A DNA stretch of 64,000 nt from Butyrivibrio sp. VCB2006 (GTDB lineage Bacteria; Bacillota; Clostridia; Lachnospirales; Lachnospiraceae): assembly GCF_000420945.1 (NCBI RefSeq), contig NZ_ATVX01000015.1, forward strand, positions 1 through 64,000, read 5' to 3'. The notes under the pieces were generated by a model. That model was not told where the DNA came from. It did not search any database and saw only the letters and a list, made by a program, of their open reading frames with translations. A program made the position numbers and the translations under genes. Shown here in pieces: positions 41,476 through 51,579 of this stretch. The first letter of the stretch is position 1; every line of letters starts with the position of its first letter.

Positions 41476-43074
41476 TTATGTCCTTTTAGCAAGGGCGAGT
41501 GCTCTTATATAACATATATAAGAAAGAGCTGCCACAATCACGATAAATATAATCGCCAAAAGCCTATGATCTACAACGATTCCAAGAAATACTACGCCAA
41601 CAACCAGGGCCATAACTACGAACATATTTGGAAGCATGTAGATTGCAACCGCTGAGCCCTGCTTGATTACTTCTACTTCGTTCTCCCAGTCCAGTCTCAT
41701 ATGTTTGATTCCACATACACATCCCCAGGTAGTAGAAAATGCACATAAGGCAACGCCAAGGATCAAATACAAAATAGTATTAACAACCGGTACATGGGCT
41801 GAAATGCAAAGGCACAGAACTCCAAAAGCCATAAATGGCACTGTCAGATACATGTTAAAGAGCATTTTGCCCTGATAAATTGTCTTTTTCTCAATTGGAA
41901 GACTCTGCATGATCCAGTACTGCTTGCCCTCAAGAGATGGTGAACAGGCTGTGGAAGCAACCATTCCAATACAGAAATAAACAATAAAAGGAATTGCCGG
42001 ATGAACTATAGCGTAATCAAAGGGCGCGTTCTGAGTGACAACACCAACAATTTTGTCAAAGCCAAATATAAGAGTGAAAACTCCCAGTATTACTGCAAGA
42101 AGCTCTCCCATGCTCACATTGGTGATATATGTTGTTGAGCCTGCCATTCTCCTGAACTCCTTGTAAGCTATGGCAGATACCACGCTGTGCTTCTTCTGGC
42201 CTGTCATCTTGTAATTCTTGGCGGCAGCATGAGATTTAAGCGCAGAATTGATGCTGCGATAGGATTTACCAACAACAGTAAAGATTGCCACAAATAAAGC
42301 CAAGCTGACTCCCATTAAAAGAAATGCCGAGCTTAAGCTACTTTCTGTTATTGCCTTAGTAAACCATCCTGCTAGAAAATAGACATCTGCAAATCTGTTT
42401 GTCATCTCAGAAGCAGCCTCTAGAGTATCCTGAAGCTTATCTTCCCTGAATATCATCTCCACAATGTATCTAAAAGAAAAGCAGAATAACACGAAGATAA
42501 ACGTCAAAACTGTCTGAATAAGATTTGTCTTTTTAAATCCTGTGCTGACCTTAGCTATAAGGAATCCAAAGAAAGCAGATATCAGCATTGGGATAATCGG
42601 TACAAACAGTGACAATATAAGCCATATCACATATACATAAGCCGCAGGCTTAGCATTTAAGCCGTATCCGGCCATCATAGCTACAGAAATGCTCATATAC
42701 CAAGGCAAACTCTTTACGTACATGTATAAAAACTTGCATCCGGCCACAGTCTTTGCTTCAAAGGGCAGTGCCATCAGCATGTCGTACTCTTTGAAGTTAA
42801 AGAGATAACCGTTTGTCTTAAAGAATGTAAACAAAAGCGCAAGCATGCTTATGGTAAGAGCACATAACACAGGGATTGAATCTGTAAGTCCTGCTGCGCA
42901 ATATCCTGCACAGGCAGCGAAGCTGTATCCGATCAGCATTGCAAAAAGACATGCTTTACCAATAAGTGCAGCCCTGACTTTGCGTTTTTTCTTTTTGTCA
43001 TTGCAGTGCTTATAAATATTGATCTGGCTCGTAGATAACAAGAGCGTTTTGAGAAGAAGTATATTATTCTTCAT
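41476..43074 (-). CDS. ABC-2-type exporter permease
   Basis: Encodes 532 aa with about twelve helices, no catalytic motif. The loop SLEGKQYWIMQSLPIEKKTIY is the recognisable element of large bacterial ABC-2 permeases in which two half-permeases are fused. It overlaps the ATPase gene by 11 bp. Substrate unknown. Such pairs often export peptides or antibiotics. Confidence 0.8.
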   Translation of the reverse strand: MKNNILLLKTLLLSTSQINIYKHCNDKKKKRKVRAALIGKACLFAMLIGYSFAACAGYCAAGLTDSIPVLCALTISMLALLFTFFKTNGYLFNFKEYDMLMALPFEAKTVAGCKFLYMYVKSLPWYMSISVAMMAGYGLNAKPAAYVYVIWLILSLFVPIIPMLISAFFGFLIAKVSTGFKKTNLIQTVLTFIFVLFCFSFRYIVEMIFREDKLQDTLEAASEMTNRFADVYFLAGWFTKAITESSLSSAFLLMGVSLALFVAIFTVVGKSYRSINSALKSHAAAKNYKMTGQKKHSVVSAIAYKEFRRMAGSTTYITNVSMGELLAVILGVFTLIFGFDKIVGVVTQNAPFDYAIVHPAIPFIVYFCIGMVASTACSPSLEGKQYWIMQSLPIEKKTIYQGKMLFNMYLTVPFMAFGVLCLCISAHVPVVNTILYLILGVALCAFSTTWGCVCGIKHMRLDWENEVEVIKQGSAVAIYMLPNMFVVMALVVGVVFLGIVVDHRLLAIIFIVIVAALSYICYIRALALAKRT

Positions 43075-43780
43075 TGCTGTCCGCCTCCAGGAATGTCTCC
43101 TCTAACGAATGACCTTCTGTGAGTTCCTCCATGGTTCCTGATGCAATAATTCTGCCCTGCTTGATAATGGCAACCTTGTTGCAAAGCTTTTCCGCAACGT
43201 CCAGGACATGGGTTGAGAAAAAGATTGCTGTGCCATTGCCGCACATTTCATGCATTATCTCTTTTAATGTAAAAGTAGCCTTAGGATCAAGACCAACAAA
43301 AGGCTCGTCCAAAACCAGTAACTTAGGGTTGTGAATAAGGGCTGAAATAATAGCCACCTTCTGCTTCATTCCATGAGAATAGGAACTGATCTGATCTCCA
43401 AGGGAAGCTGTTATCTCAAATAAATCTGCATACTTTTTGATCCGTTCTTCACGATCTGAGGCACTTATATCAAAAACATCTGCTATGAAATTCAGATACT
43501 GAATACCTGTTAAATTCTCATAGAGATCCGGGTTATCCGGAATATAAGCTGTCACTTTTTTGCATTCCAGGGGTTCATCTTTGACAGAATGCCCATCAAT
43601 TAAGATTTCCCCCTCTGTGAAATCCAAGACACCAACAACTGCGCGGATTGTGGTTGATTTGCCCGCACCATTGTGGCCGATAAATCCGAAAATATCTCCG
43701 CTCTCAACTGTCAGCGAAACGTTATCGGCAGCCTTGGTGCCCTCTTTGTATGATTTAGAATAGTTCCTGATCTCCAGCAT
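43064..43780 (-). CDS. ABC transporter ATPase
   Basis: Encodes 238 aa: Walker A GHNGAGKST, signature SYSHGMKQK, Walker B LLVLDEPFVGLD, H-loop STH. The YSHGM form of the signature is typical of ABC-2 drug/peptide exporters (CcmA/NatA type). Works with the permease encoded next. Confidence 0.9.
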   Translation of the reverse strand: MLEIRNYSKSYKEGTKAADNVSLTVESGDIFGFIGHNGAGKSTTIRAVVGVLDFTEGEILIDGHSVKDEPLECKKVTAYIPDNPDLYENLTGIQYLNFIADVFDISASDREERIKKYADLFEITASLGDQISSYSHGMKQKVAIISALIHNPKLLVLDEPFVGLDPKATFTLKEIMHEMCGNGTAIFFSTHVLDVAEKLCNKVAIIKQGRIIASGTMEELTEGHSLEETFLEADSNEE

Positions 43781-43838
43781 TTTAGGTTCCTACCTTTCGT
43801 TATTACTACAGATCTACTACTTTCTTTATGCTACTAAC

Positions 43839-44543
43839 TCAGAATGAATTCTTCTTGGAAGATGACTTTCCGCTTCCGAGAATACGAAGGATTCTGAGGA
43901 AAAGATTGATGATATCAAGATAAATATCCAGTGCGCTGTCTACAGCATTATCAATTGTCTTGGGATACTGCTGTGCTCTCCAATAATCATAGCCAATATA
44001 CAGAGAAAAGATCAGCGCTGCTATAAAGGATGTGATCATCTGTTCAATGCCCAAAATAAGTAAAACACTTTCAACAATAAGAAGCCCTGTCAGTCCAGAT
44101 ACTAACATTCCACCAATCTTTGAGAAAAACTCAGGTTTCAGAATACTGCAACAGATCATTACAATGGTAATTCCGGCTGTATAAACCATTGCCAAAAGAA
44201 CTACATTGGATCTAAGTCCGCCATAATAATAAACGGCTGTTGAAACCACAAGTCCGATTGGAACAACCACCAGGTTATATCCCAAAAAGCTCACTATAGG
44301 ATCATTGCTTTTTGCTGAAATGTATGAACCTGCAAAAACACAGATAAAATATCCAATTAAAAAGACTCCGGGGTTCATGCTAAGGGCCAGATTAGTAAAC
44401 TTTGAACAGATAATAAGATTTACAATCAGTCCGTAAATTATCACTCCTCCAAGACACATGTTATAAGTCCTGTCAGAGACAATTTCGTTCTGCAATACCT
44501 CCTTGTAGAGTCTTTCTTCTTTTCTTTCACTTAATCCAAACAT
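43839..44543 (-). CDS. Bax inhibitor-1/YccA family membrane protein
   Basis: Encodes 234 aa with seven helices. TYNMCLGGVIIYGL at the N-terminus and the C-terminal ALDIYLDIINLFLRILRILG are typical of bacterial BI-1 proteins, whose C-terminal Asp residues form a pH-sensitive calcium gate. Single gene with its own ribosome site; no operon partner is evident. Confidence 0.85.
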   Translation of the reverse strand: MFGLSERKEERLYKEVLQNEIVSDRTYNMCLGGVIIYGLIVNLIICSKFTNLALSMNPGVFLIGYFICVFAGSYISAKSNDPIVSFLGYNLVVVPIGLVVSTAVYYYGGLRSNVVLLAMVYTAGITIVMICCSILKPEFFSKIGGMLVSGLTGLLIVESVLLILGIEQMITSFIAALIFSLYIGYDYWRAQQYPKTIDNAVDSALDIYLDIINLFLRILRILGSGKSSSKKNSF

Positions 44544-44640
44544 AATAACTGCCTTTCTATAATGAATTATTACAACTATATCATTATAGTATGTTTTAAC
44601 GCGATTGGAATAAATGTATTCTGTTGCAAAATAGGCACTG

Positions 44641-46932
44641 TTATTTGCATTTCTTTAGAGTCTGCCGAAGACCTCTGGCAATCTCAGTTTCACTTTGGCT
44701 TATGGCTTTAGCATCACTGTTACCGTATATGCTTCTGTAATATGCACCGAAAATCCTCTGAACATCCGCTCTGTACTCGTTTGGCGCAATATCAATATAA
44801 TCCGTCAAAAGACCTCTATCATTAAATACACCTTCATAGTGCTGACGAAGTATCTTCTTGATCATCTCCACGTCAATTTGAAGCTTTTTGGCAGGCGATG
44901 CATGCTTATATCTGACCTCTCTGATGGCAAAAGTACCCAAGACCAAAAGCCCAATAAGGAGAATAACGCTAAGAACAACGGCAACTACTACGTTAAGCAC
45001 CTGAATAATTGTCTTATCCTCTGTATTTTCCTCAGATCCTACTTCTACCTCCTCCGGCTCAGGTATTTCCGGAATAATAGGAGTACTCATAGTCGCCGGA
45101 TTTGCGATGCCATCCCCCTTTGCCGGAGTCTTTATAGCCCTGTGCCAGGTAAAATCTGCCGCCGTCATAAAGGCGCTTGTTGGCTCGAATGGAACCCAGC
45201 CTATTCCCTCAAGGTAAGCTTCAGGCCATACATGGGCACAGTTGCTGCTTACAATGTAGGAATCCTGCTGCTGAAATGGATACGCATACCTATAGCCATA
45301 AGAAGCTCTCGCCGGAATTCCTGATAGTCTAAGAAGCATCACCATGGAAGATGTGAAATGAACACAGTACCCCTCCTGGGTTTCAAAAAGAAATCTATCT
45401 GCAATATCCGCCATTCCCCTGGGCGTACTCATATCCGAATCCTGGTCGTGACCACCAAGGGCCTTGGTGTTATAGGAATACTGTCTTAAATACTCTTCTA
45501 TAATCCTGCACTTTTCATAGTCACTGTTAACTCCAAGAGTCAGCTCTTTAGCCAACTCTGTCATCCTGTCCGTGGCTCCATCATAATCAACATAAGGCCC
45601 ATGAGCCGCATACAAGGATTTGGCAAACTCCTCATAATCTTCCTTAGACATAATTTTGTCCAGCCCAATCCCATACAAAGACTGCATATAGCTACTTGCT
45701 TCATCATATGGCATTACCGCCTCTTCGCCGGTTCCCTGAGCTCTCTCAACGAGCTCGATCAAATATGGACTTCCATAGTCAATATCCAGATAGCTTGCAC
45801 TTAGACTGTAGCCCTTTTTATGCTTCTTATCACTGACACCCTCTGCAACTCTCTGACCGCCGCTTGTGAGGATAATTGTGTTATTTGGTGCAATTTCATC
45901 CGGAGTATCCAGGTACACATACTGAATATTCACCTTGGAAATCTCAGAGAAAAGAGCTGCCTTCTCCCTATCAACCTCCTGAGAATGCATGAAATTCAAA
46001 AGTCTGGCAAGGCTTTCCTTATCAACTCCCTTTCCTCCGGAAAGATAGATGTTTCTTCGCATCTTCATGTTGGAATCAACCTCTTTGTCATAGAAAATCC
46101 TGTAAGGTTTCTCAGAGCTTGTTAAAATCAGCTGGTCCCTGTCAGAACTCATAACCTTTTCACCGGTTACATTCAAAGAGCTATAGCCTGCAGTAAAGAA
46201 ATCATCACCCATAAGAAACGATAGATAGTAAGAAGCGCTGTCTGCGGCCCCCTTAACCCCGGATACAAGCCTGTGGCCTGCTTCTATGGCTGAAGACCAG
46301 TCTATGGGCTCCTGTTTCATCGGAAGGACAGCTACTAATATTCCGACGATCACAAAATAATAAAACGGAAAGCGGCCGCTTTTTTTCCAATCCAAGATTT
46401 CTTGAATAGTTGATAATGTCAGGACGGAAAGACATACAAATAAAAGCTTATCAGTACTGTTTTCTCCAGATAACACTTGATATTGAATCCGCAGAATAAT
46501 CGCTACAGCGTCCAAAATAAGGCTTCCCCAGGTAATTACGCTGTCCCTTCCAGGAAGGAGCGATGAAAATACCCTCCCTAGAACCGCCACACAAACAGCT
46601 ATCTCAATATATGGCAAAGTCTCTATCTCTTTTAACAGGAAAAACAAAATGACTGCCGGAATCAGAGTCACCAATACTGATGCTCTTCCACTTGCAAATA
46701 GTCCAAATACATACTCCAGAATGCAGAAAAACAAAAAGAATGCCATAACCATCAGAGAAAAAAACTCTCTCTTAAGGTCAATAGCATTCTCGTTAATCAA
46801 AAGAAATATCTCAAGTCCCAAAACAGTCAGAGCAAACGCAAAAAGATGCACGCGAATTTCAGCCGCAAATAAGGTAGTAATCCTCTCCCGGCTTTGGATC
46901 TTCTCTGATGATGATCCAAGTGTCCTGTCCAT
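44641..46932 (-). CDS. Membrane transglutaminase-like protein (TgpA type)
   Basis: Encodes 763 aa: about six N-terminal helices, an extracytoplasmic region, a transglutaminase core and a C-terminal helix (about 660-680) followed by a DUF4129-like tail. QEGYCVHFTSSMVMLLRLSG holds the Cys, SSNCAHVWPEAYLEGIGW the His, and FEPTSAF follows the Asp position. It overlaps the DUF58 gene by 74 bp. Together with MoxR and DUF58 it forms a classic MoxR-DUF58-TgpA operon. Confidence 0.85.
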   Translation of the reverse strand: MDRTLGSSSEKIQSRERITTLFAAEIRVHLFAFALTVLGLEIFLLINENAIDLKREFFSLMVMAFFLFFCILEYVFGLFASGRASVLVTLIPAVILFFLLKEIETLPYIEIAVCVAVLGRVFSSLLPGRDSVITWGSLILDAVAIILRIQYQVLSGENSTDKLLFVCLSVLTLSTIQEILDWKKSGRFPFYYFVIVGILVAVLPMKQEPIDWSSAIEAGHRLVSGVKGAADSASYYLSFLMGDDFFTAGYSSLNVTGEKVMSSDRDQLILTSSEKPYRIFYDKEVDSNMKMRRNIYLSGGKGVDKESLARLLNFMHSQEVDREKAALFSEISKVNIQYVYLDTPDEIAPNNTIILTSGGQRVAEGVSDKKHKKGYSLSASYLDIDYGSPYLIELVERAQGTGEEAVMPYDEASSYMQSLYGIGLDKIMSKEDYEEFAKSLYAAHGPYVDYDGATDRMTELAKELTLGVNSDYEKCRIIEEYLRQYSYNTKALGGHDQDSDMSTPRGMADIADRFLFETQEGYCVHFTSSMVMLLRLSGIPARASYGYRYAYPFQQQDSYIVSSNCAHVWPEAYLEGIGWVPFEPTSAFMTAADFTWHRAIKTPAKGDGIANPATMSTPIIPEIPEPEEVEVGSEENTEDKTIIQVLNVVVAVVLSVILLIGLLVLGTFAIREVRYKHASPAKKLQIDVEMIKKILRQHYEGVFNDRGLLTDYIDIAPNEYRADVQRIFGAYYRSIYGNSDAKAISQSETEIARGLRQTLKKCK

Positions 46933-47929
46933 ACACGCTCTCTCCCGCTTTTAAAGCCATGCTCTGAAGTTCCCTGTAATTCTCATCAGAGCTATAAAAA
47001 ATACTGTCAGCAACTACATTGTAGAACTCCAAAAAGCTTTCATAGGAATCCACAGTAGACTCCGTAATCTTCCCGGAGGGATATATGATCCTAAGCGGCA
47101 TCCCCTGCTGACCGAAGTGCCAGGCCGCAGACACGGCGAATTCCAGGAAAAAATCCCTCTTTTTGAGAAACTCAGTATCCTGATCCCTCTCAGGGACATT
47201 TACCGCCTGTAAAAGAATCGTCACTGTCCGTTTCTCCATGCGATCGGGAATCCTTGAAACCAGCTCGGATAGCCTTGCAGACACTTTCCAGTTGATGGAA
47301 CTTAGACTATCTCCTCTCTGATAGGGCCTGTTATCACTTCCCGGAGTATTCTCGTAGATTCTTGGGCTCTTAAGCCCGGTATTATTGAACAGATTTTCTA
47401 TGTCCAAAACCCTGTCCGCCATGTCAGTAATTCTGGGACTGACAATGGCTCTAAAGGAATATTGAATATCTATTGTTATTGTATAAATCCCGAAGGGATC
47501 GGTAAAAGAGACACTCTCAATTCCGACATTGTAAGTCCCTGCGTACTTACAGTTAATGCCGGAAGACAGTTCTTTTTTCTCGTGAATATCAAGGGAAAGC
47601 TCCTGTCCATTTTCTATCTCATATAGCTCGCACCTGTCAGCGTACAGATATAGCTTCATCCTGTGGATGGGCAGAATTCCCTCATTATCGATAGAAACCC
47701 TGTACCTGTGCTCTTCGCCCTTGGTGAGCCTGTGTACCTCTATTTCCTGATAAATTCTAAGGAAGCTGTTGTTGATAAAAATATAGAGAATTGATACCGG
47801 AATCAATAGCAGCACGGCGTAAAGCCAGGCAAACGCCACCGGTCCGCCGTAAAAGCTGGCAAACACAAGGCTCGCGATCAGGACTATCAGATATATGATT
47901 AGTCGTAGCTTGCAGACCGTTATTTTCAT
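46859..47929 (-). CDS. DUF58 domain protein
   Basis: Encodes 356 aa with two N-terminal helices. YQRGDSLSSINWKVSARLSEL near residue 205 is the DUF58 signature, a variant of the form in the first copy at 26413-27435. Overlaps the MoxR gene by 4 bp. Confidence 0.85.
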   Translation of the reverse strand: MKITVCKLRLIIYLIVLIASLVFASFYGGPVAFAWLYAVLLLIPVSILYIFINNSFLRIYQEIEVHRLTKGEEHRYRVSIDNEGILPIHRMKLYLYADRCELYEIENGQELSLDIHEKKELSSGINCKYAGTYNVGIESVSFTDPFGIYTITIDIQYSFRAIVSPRITDMADRVLDIENLFNNTGLKSPRIYENTPGSDNRPYQRGDSLSSINWKVSARLSELVSRIPDRMEKRTVTILLQAVNVPERDQDTEFLKKRDFFLEFAVSAAWHFGQQGMPLRIIYPSGKITESTVDSYESFLEFYNVVADSIFYSSDENYRELQSMALKAGESVYGQDTWIIIREDPKPGEDYYLICG

Positions 47930-48858
47930 GGCACCTTCACTTGTTCAAGTATCTTTTTAACCATATCTTCCTTGGTAACTCTGCTAAGTCTCGCCTCAGT
48001 GGTAAGAACCAGCCTGTGGGGAATTGTCATGGCTGCAGCACCTGCAATATCCTCAGGAACGCAGTAGTTTCGGCCATTTATGTAGGCAATTGCCTGAGCG
48101 CACCTTAGCATGGATAAAAGAGCTCTCGGTGAAGCGCCGCAGGAAATCTCTGCTTTTGCCCTGGTTGCTTCCACTATATTCACTGCATAAGAGCGCAAGT
48201 TCTCATGAATCGTAACGTTTTGAACCTCTTTTTGCATGAAAATAACGTCTTCTCCTGTCAGAACAGGAGTTGTCTTATCATGAAGGTCTCCCTCAAGAAA
48301 ACGCTTAGCCATGTCCTGTGCTGCCGAAGTGTCCGGATATCCAATAGAAAGCTTAACCATAAATCTGTCCAGCTGCGACTCAGGAAGGGGATAAGTTCCT
48401 GCCATCTCAGAGGGATTCTGGGTTCCAATTACCATAAAGGGCTCGGGAACAGCAAATTCCTGCCCGTCGATAGTGACCCTGTGCTCCTCCATAACCTCCA
48501 AAAGCGCAGACTGAGTCTTGGGAGATGTTCTGTTAAGCTCATCTGCCAAAACTATGTTGTTGAGAGCCGGCCCAGGCATTACCTGAAAGCTCTCCTTAGC
48601 AGGGCTATATATGGAAAGTCCCGTAATATCAGCCGGCGTCGTATCCGGTGTACACTGTATTCTTGCAAATGATACTGAAATGGAATCGGCAAGAGCTTTT
48701 GCCAAAGAAGTTTTTCCAACTCCGGGAACATCCTCCAAAAGGACATGTCCCCCTGCCAGAAGGCATGTAATCACCTTTTGTATTACATCATCCTTCCCGA
48801 TGAGCCTCTTTTTCATGTTCTGCGTCAGGTCTATTATTTTCTGATTAGTCTGTTCCAT
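47926..48858 (-). CDS. MoxR-family AAA+ ATPase
   Basis: Encodes 310 aa from the ATG at 48858 with GGGGGAC upstream. Walker A VPGVGKTS, Walker B VLADELNRT, sensor GTQNP, C-terminal lid. It is the first gene of the second MoxR-DUF58 operon and differs enough from the copy at 27432 to be an old paralogue. Confidence 0.9.
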   Translation of the reverse strand: MEQTNQKIIDLTQNMKKRLIGKDDVIQKVITCLLAGGHVLLEDVPGVGKTSLAKALADSISVSFARIQCTPDTTPADITGLSIYSPAKESFQVMPGPALNNIVLADELNRTSPKTQSALLEVMEEHRVTIDGQEFAVPEPFMVIGTQNPSEMAGTYPLPESQLDRFMVKLSIGYPDTSAAQDMAKRFLEGDLHDKTTPVLTGEDVIFMQKEVQNVTIHENLRSYAVNIVEATRAKAEISCGASPRALLSMLRCAQAIAYINGRNYCVPEDIAGAAAMTIPHRLVLTTEARLSRVTKEDMVKKILEQVKVP

Positions 48859-48944
48859 GAAGTCCCCCAATAAATAAATCCCCACCAACACTATATATTC
48901 TACTATACTCTAAATTGTTTCCTAACTCTACGATAAACTGCATA

Positions 48945-48989
48945 AAATCACCCTCGTCCCTTGATTATTCTCCAAGGAAACGAGGGTTT
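48945..48989 (-). terminator. Intrinsic terminator of the FtsX-type permease operon
   Basis: ACCCTCGT pairs with ACGAGGGT and CCTTG with CAAGG inside, between 48950 and 48987, just past the permease stop on the minus strand. Confidence 0.75.
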
Positions 48990-48993
48990 GTGT

Positions 48994-51570
48994 TCATTCT
49001 ACATTTTTAAGTGCCACATCCATAGGAATTCTCTTTATCCTGAAGTAGTCAATGGCAGAAACTACGGCATATCCAACTAAAAGATATACAACTGACAGTA
49101 CCATAGATATAGGCTTCATATAGTAGACAAAGTAGCCATCCATCTGCAGCATAAATAACTGGAAAATCCATATCATAAGATAGTACCCCGCCGCAAAGCC
49201 GGCTATAGCAAAGATTATCACCATAATAGCCGTAGGAACAATATATAGAGACCCAATCTCTGTGTTCATAAAGCCTAGAATCTTCACCATAGAAATGGAT
49301 TGTTCATTTTTCTCGATAATAATTTTGGCTAAAAGGTAAATTAGCGCTGCCGCCAACACTACAAGTGCATATTTAAAAACATCCATAAAGCCGCCCATGG
49401 AATGATCAAGCTGGACCGTAACCTTTGTTATGTCCTCCGCAGTTATAACTGTTGCAATGCTCTGCTCATCAACATCCGAAATTTCATTGCAGGAAAAGAA
49501 GCCCGAAAAGTCACCGTCCTCTTTATCAAACATAGCATCAAAGCTCTTTTTACCCATAAATAGAGCTATTCCGCCATCGTAATCTACACTTCCCAAAACC
49601 GTAAAATCATAGGACTTATTCTCGTACTCTTCATGAAGAGTTATAGTATCCCCGACTTTAAGTCCAAATTTTGCCATAAAAGCGCTGGATACATAACCTT
49701 CTCCCGGTGAGGTTTCGCTTTCAAGTTTGACATATTCGCTATTATCGGCTATTCCATATACTGTTACGCTCTCATCCTTACCACTTCCCATTCCTGAAAA
49801 CAATGTAGCAGCATTTTTTAAATACAATAAGTTCTTGGAACTGAACGTTTCTGCAGTCTCTTCCCTGGTCTTAATTACATTTCCATCCTCATCCTTACTA
49901 TCCATTAGCATGTACTGGTATTCTGCAAACATCATATCCGGAGCAGACTTTGAATAGTGTGATAGAGAATCAGGAAGTCCAAAGGCAAAGCAAAGCATCA
50001 GCTCTATAAGTACCACTCCAACAGCAAGAACTACGTAGTTTGGCATATTCTGGAAAAGAATTCTAAGTCTGAATCTTCTAAGAAACGACCAACTTGGAAG
50101 CCTTCTGGCCTTGGTCCTTCTGGTCCTTACAAGGTCATGCCTAAGGAATCGTAAAGGACTCAGCTGCATCTTTCTGACTATAACGATCAAGTTTATGCAA
50201 AACATAAGAACAAGCGGAATAATTGTGGTCTTGATCAGCGCAGTATTGCTCCACACCAGATGACAGGTGGGCAGACTATAGCTTTCGTAATACAAATTAA
50301 CAGCCACTGTTCTGAATGCTGTATATCCCAGCACATTTCCCAGTACTGCCCCTATAATCGTCACTATAAGAGGCATAGACATATAATGATTAACCAATTC
50401 TCTCTTACTATATCCCGATGCCCTAAGTGTACCAATAACAGCTGATTCTTTATCAATAGTGTTGCTTATTGTAATCGCAAAAATAAAAGCAATTACTCCT
50501 ATAAGGATGTAGCACAATATACTTGTTCCTGCCGAGTCATGTTCAATGTCGGAAGGCGCAAAATTACTGGCCTGCCTCAGGTACTCAGGAAGAAAATCCT
50601 CTATTTCCGTGTCATGAACCAGTGTCTGAGTAATCAATGCCTTTAACAGCGCATTTGCATAATCCGCCTTCTGTATCTTATCCTCGGGCTCATTCACGTA
50701 CTTGTAAGCATAGTTGTAGTGCACCCTTGCTGTGAGCTTATTGAATGCTTCCGGCGTAACCATGGCAACATCAAATCCAAAGGCATCAAACATTAGATCC
50801 GTGTTGGATTCGTGAAGCGTAAGGTAATCAACATATGATAAAAGACCTACCACTTCAAACTTCTTGCCGCCTACTGTGATAGAATCGCCAATTTTAATGC
50901 CTACGTTGTCCGCATGCATCCTGTCTATGGCAATCTCAGTATCATTCTCCGGTGCTCGTCCCTTGTTAAAAGAGGCCATGTTGATCGTGGAATCGCTTTT
51001 GAAGACTCTTACAGTGGCATCTTCTGTGCCGTCGTTATTATAGTCTTCTGCCGCATCTCTGTAGAAATTCTCATAAACGCTGATAGCAACAGGCTTAAAA
51101 TCCTCGTCTAGGTTGTATCTGTCTACAATTTCTCCCCATTCTTCGTCGACCTTTTCTACAACCGTGTTATGTGCCTCTTCATAAGCCTCTTCTACGGCTT
51201 TTTTGTACTCTTCTGTTTCTCTTACCTCATCTGGAAAGCCGGCAAAAGCTTCCTCGATAGCCTCCGCAACTTCCTTGTCAGCTTCCTTATTCCCTTTATC
51301 TATATAATATTGCCTTACATCAGCCATCTCACCTGTGCTGATATCATCAATAAAGCTCTGGGAAGCTCTTTTGGACAGTTCAAAAGAACCATCTTCAAGA
51401 TTCAGCTCTTTTCTCCCCGTGTAAACAGCGGATAACATGCTGTCATGTCCTACATACATGCCGGAGATTACGCCGATCATCATAACCATGAAGATGATTA
51501 TTACAATATATTTGTGCCAGTCAGCCTTGAGCTCTCTTGGAATTCGCCTGATAAGTGGATTTTTCATCAC
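48994..51570 (-). CDS. FtsX-family ABC transporter permease
   Basis: Encodes 858 aa: helix near residue 20-40, a large extracytoplasmic region (about 45-350) that includes an acidic, alpha-helical insert (about 85-155), three helices (350-470), a second extracytoplasmic domain and three final helices. This is the MacB/YknZ-like duplicated FtsX layout. Works with the ATPase encoded 9 bp upstream; likely a lipoprotein/peptide exporter or mechanotransmitter. Confidence 0.85.
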   Translation of the reverse strand: MMKNPLIRRIPRELKADWHKYIVIIIFMVMMIGVISGMYVGHDSMLSAVYTGRKELNLEDGSFELSKRASQSFIDDISTGEMADVRQYYIDKGNKEADKEVAEAIEEAFAGFPDEVRETEEYKKAVEEAYEEAHNTVVEKVDEEWGEIVDRYNLDEDFKPVAISVYENFYRDAAEDYNNDGTEDATVRVFKSDSTINMASFNKGRAPENDTEIAIDRMHADNVGIKIGDSITVGGKKFEVVGLLSYVDYLTLHESNTDLMFDAFGFDVAMVTPEAFNKLTARVHYNYAYKYVNEPEDKIQKADYANALLKALITQTLVHDTEIEDFLPEYLRQASNFAPSDIEHDSAGTSILCYILIGVIAFIFAITISNTIDKESAVIGTLRASGYSKRELVNHYMSMPLIVTIIGAVLGNVLGYTAFRTVAVNLYYESYSLPTCHLVWSNTALIKTTIIPLVLMFCINLIVIVRKMQLSPLRFLRHDLVRTRRTKARRLPSWSFLRRFRLRILFQNMPNYVVLAVGVVLIELMLCFAFGLPDSLSHYSKSAPDMMFAEYQYMLMDSKDEDGNVIKTREETAETFSSKNLLYLKNAATLFSGMGSGKDESVTVYGIADNSEYVKLESETSPGEGYVSSAFMAKFGLKVGDTITLHEEYENKSYDFTVLGSVDYDGGIALFMGKKSFDAMFDKEDGDFSGFFSCNEISDVDEQSIATVITAEDITKVTVQLDHSMGGFMDVFKYALVVLAAALIYLLAKIIIEKNEQSISMVKILGFMNTEIGSLYIVPTAIMVIIFAIAGFAAGYYLMIWIFQLFMLQMDGYFVYYMKPISMVLSVVYLLVGYAVVSAIDYFRIKRIPMDVALKNVE

Positions 51571-51579
51571 CGTTCCTCC

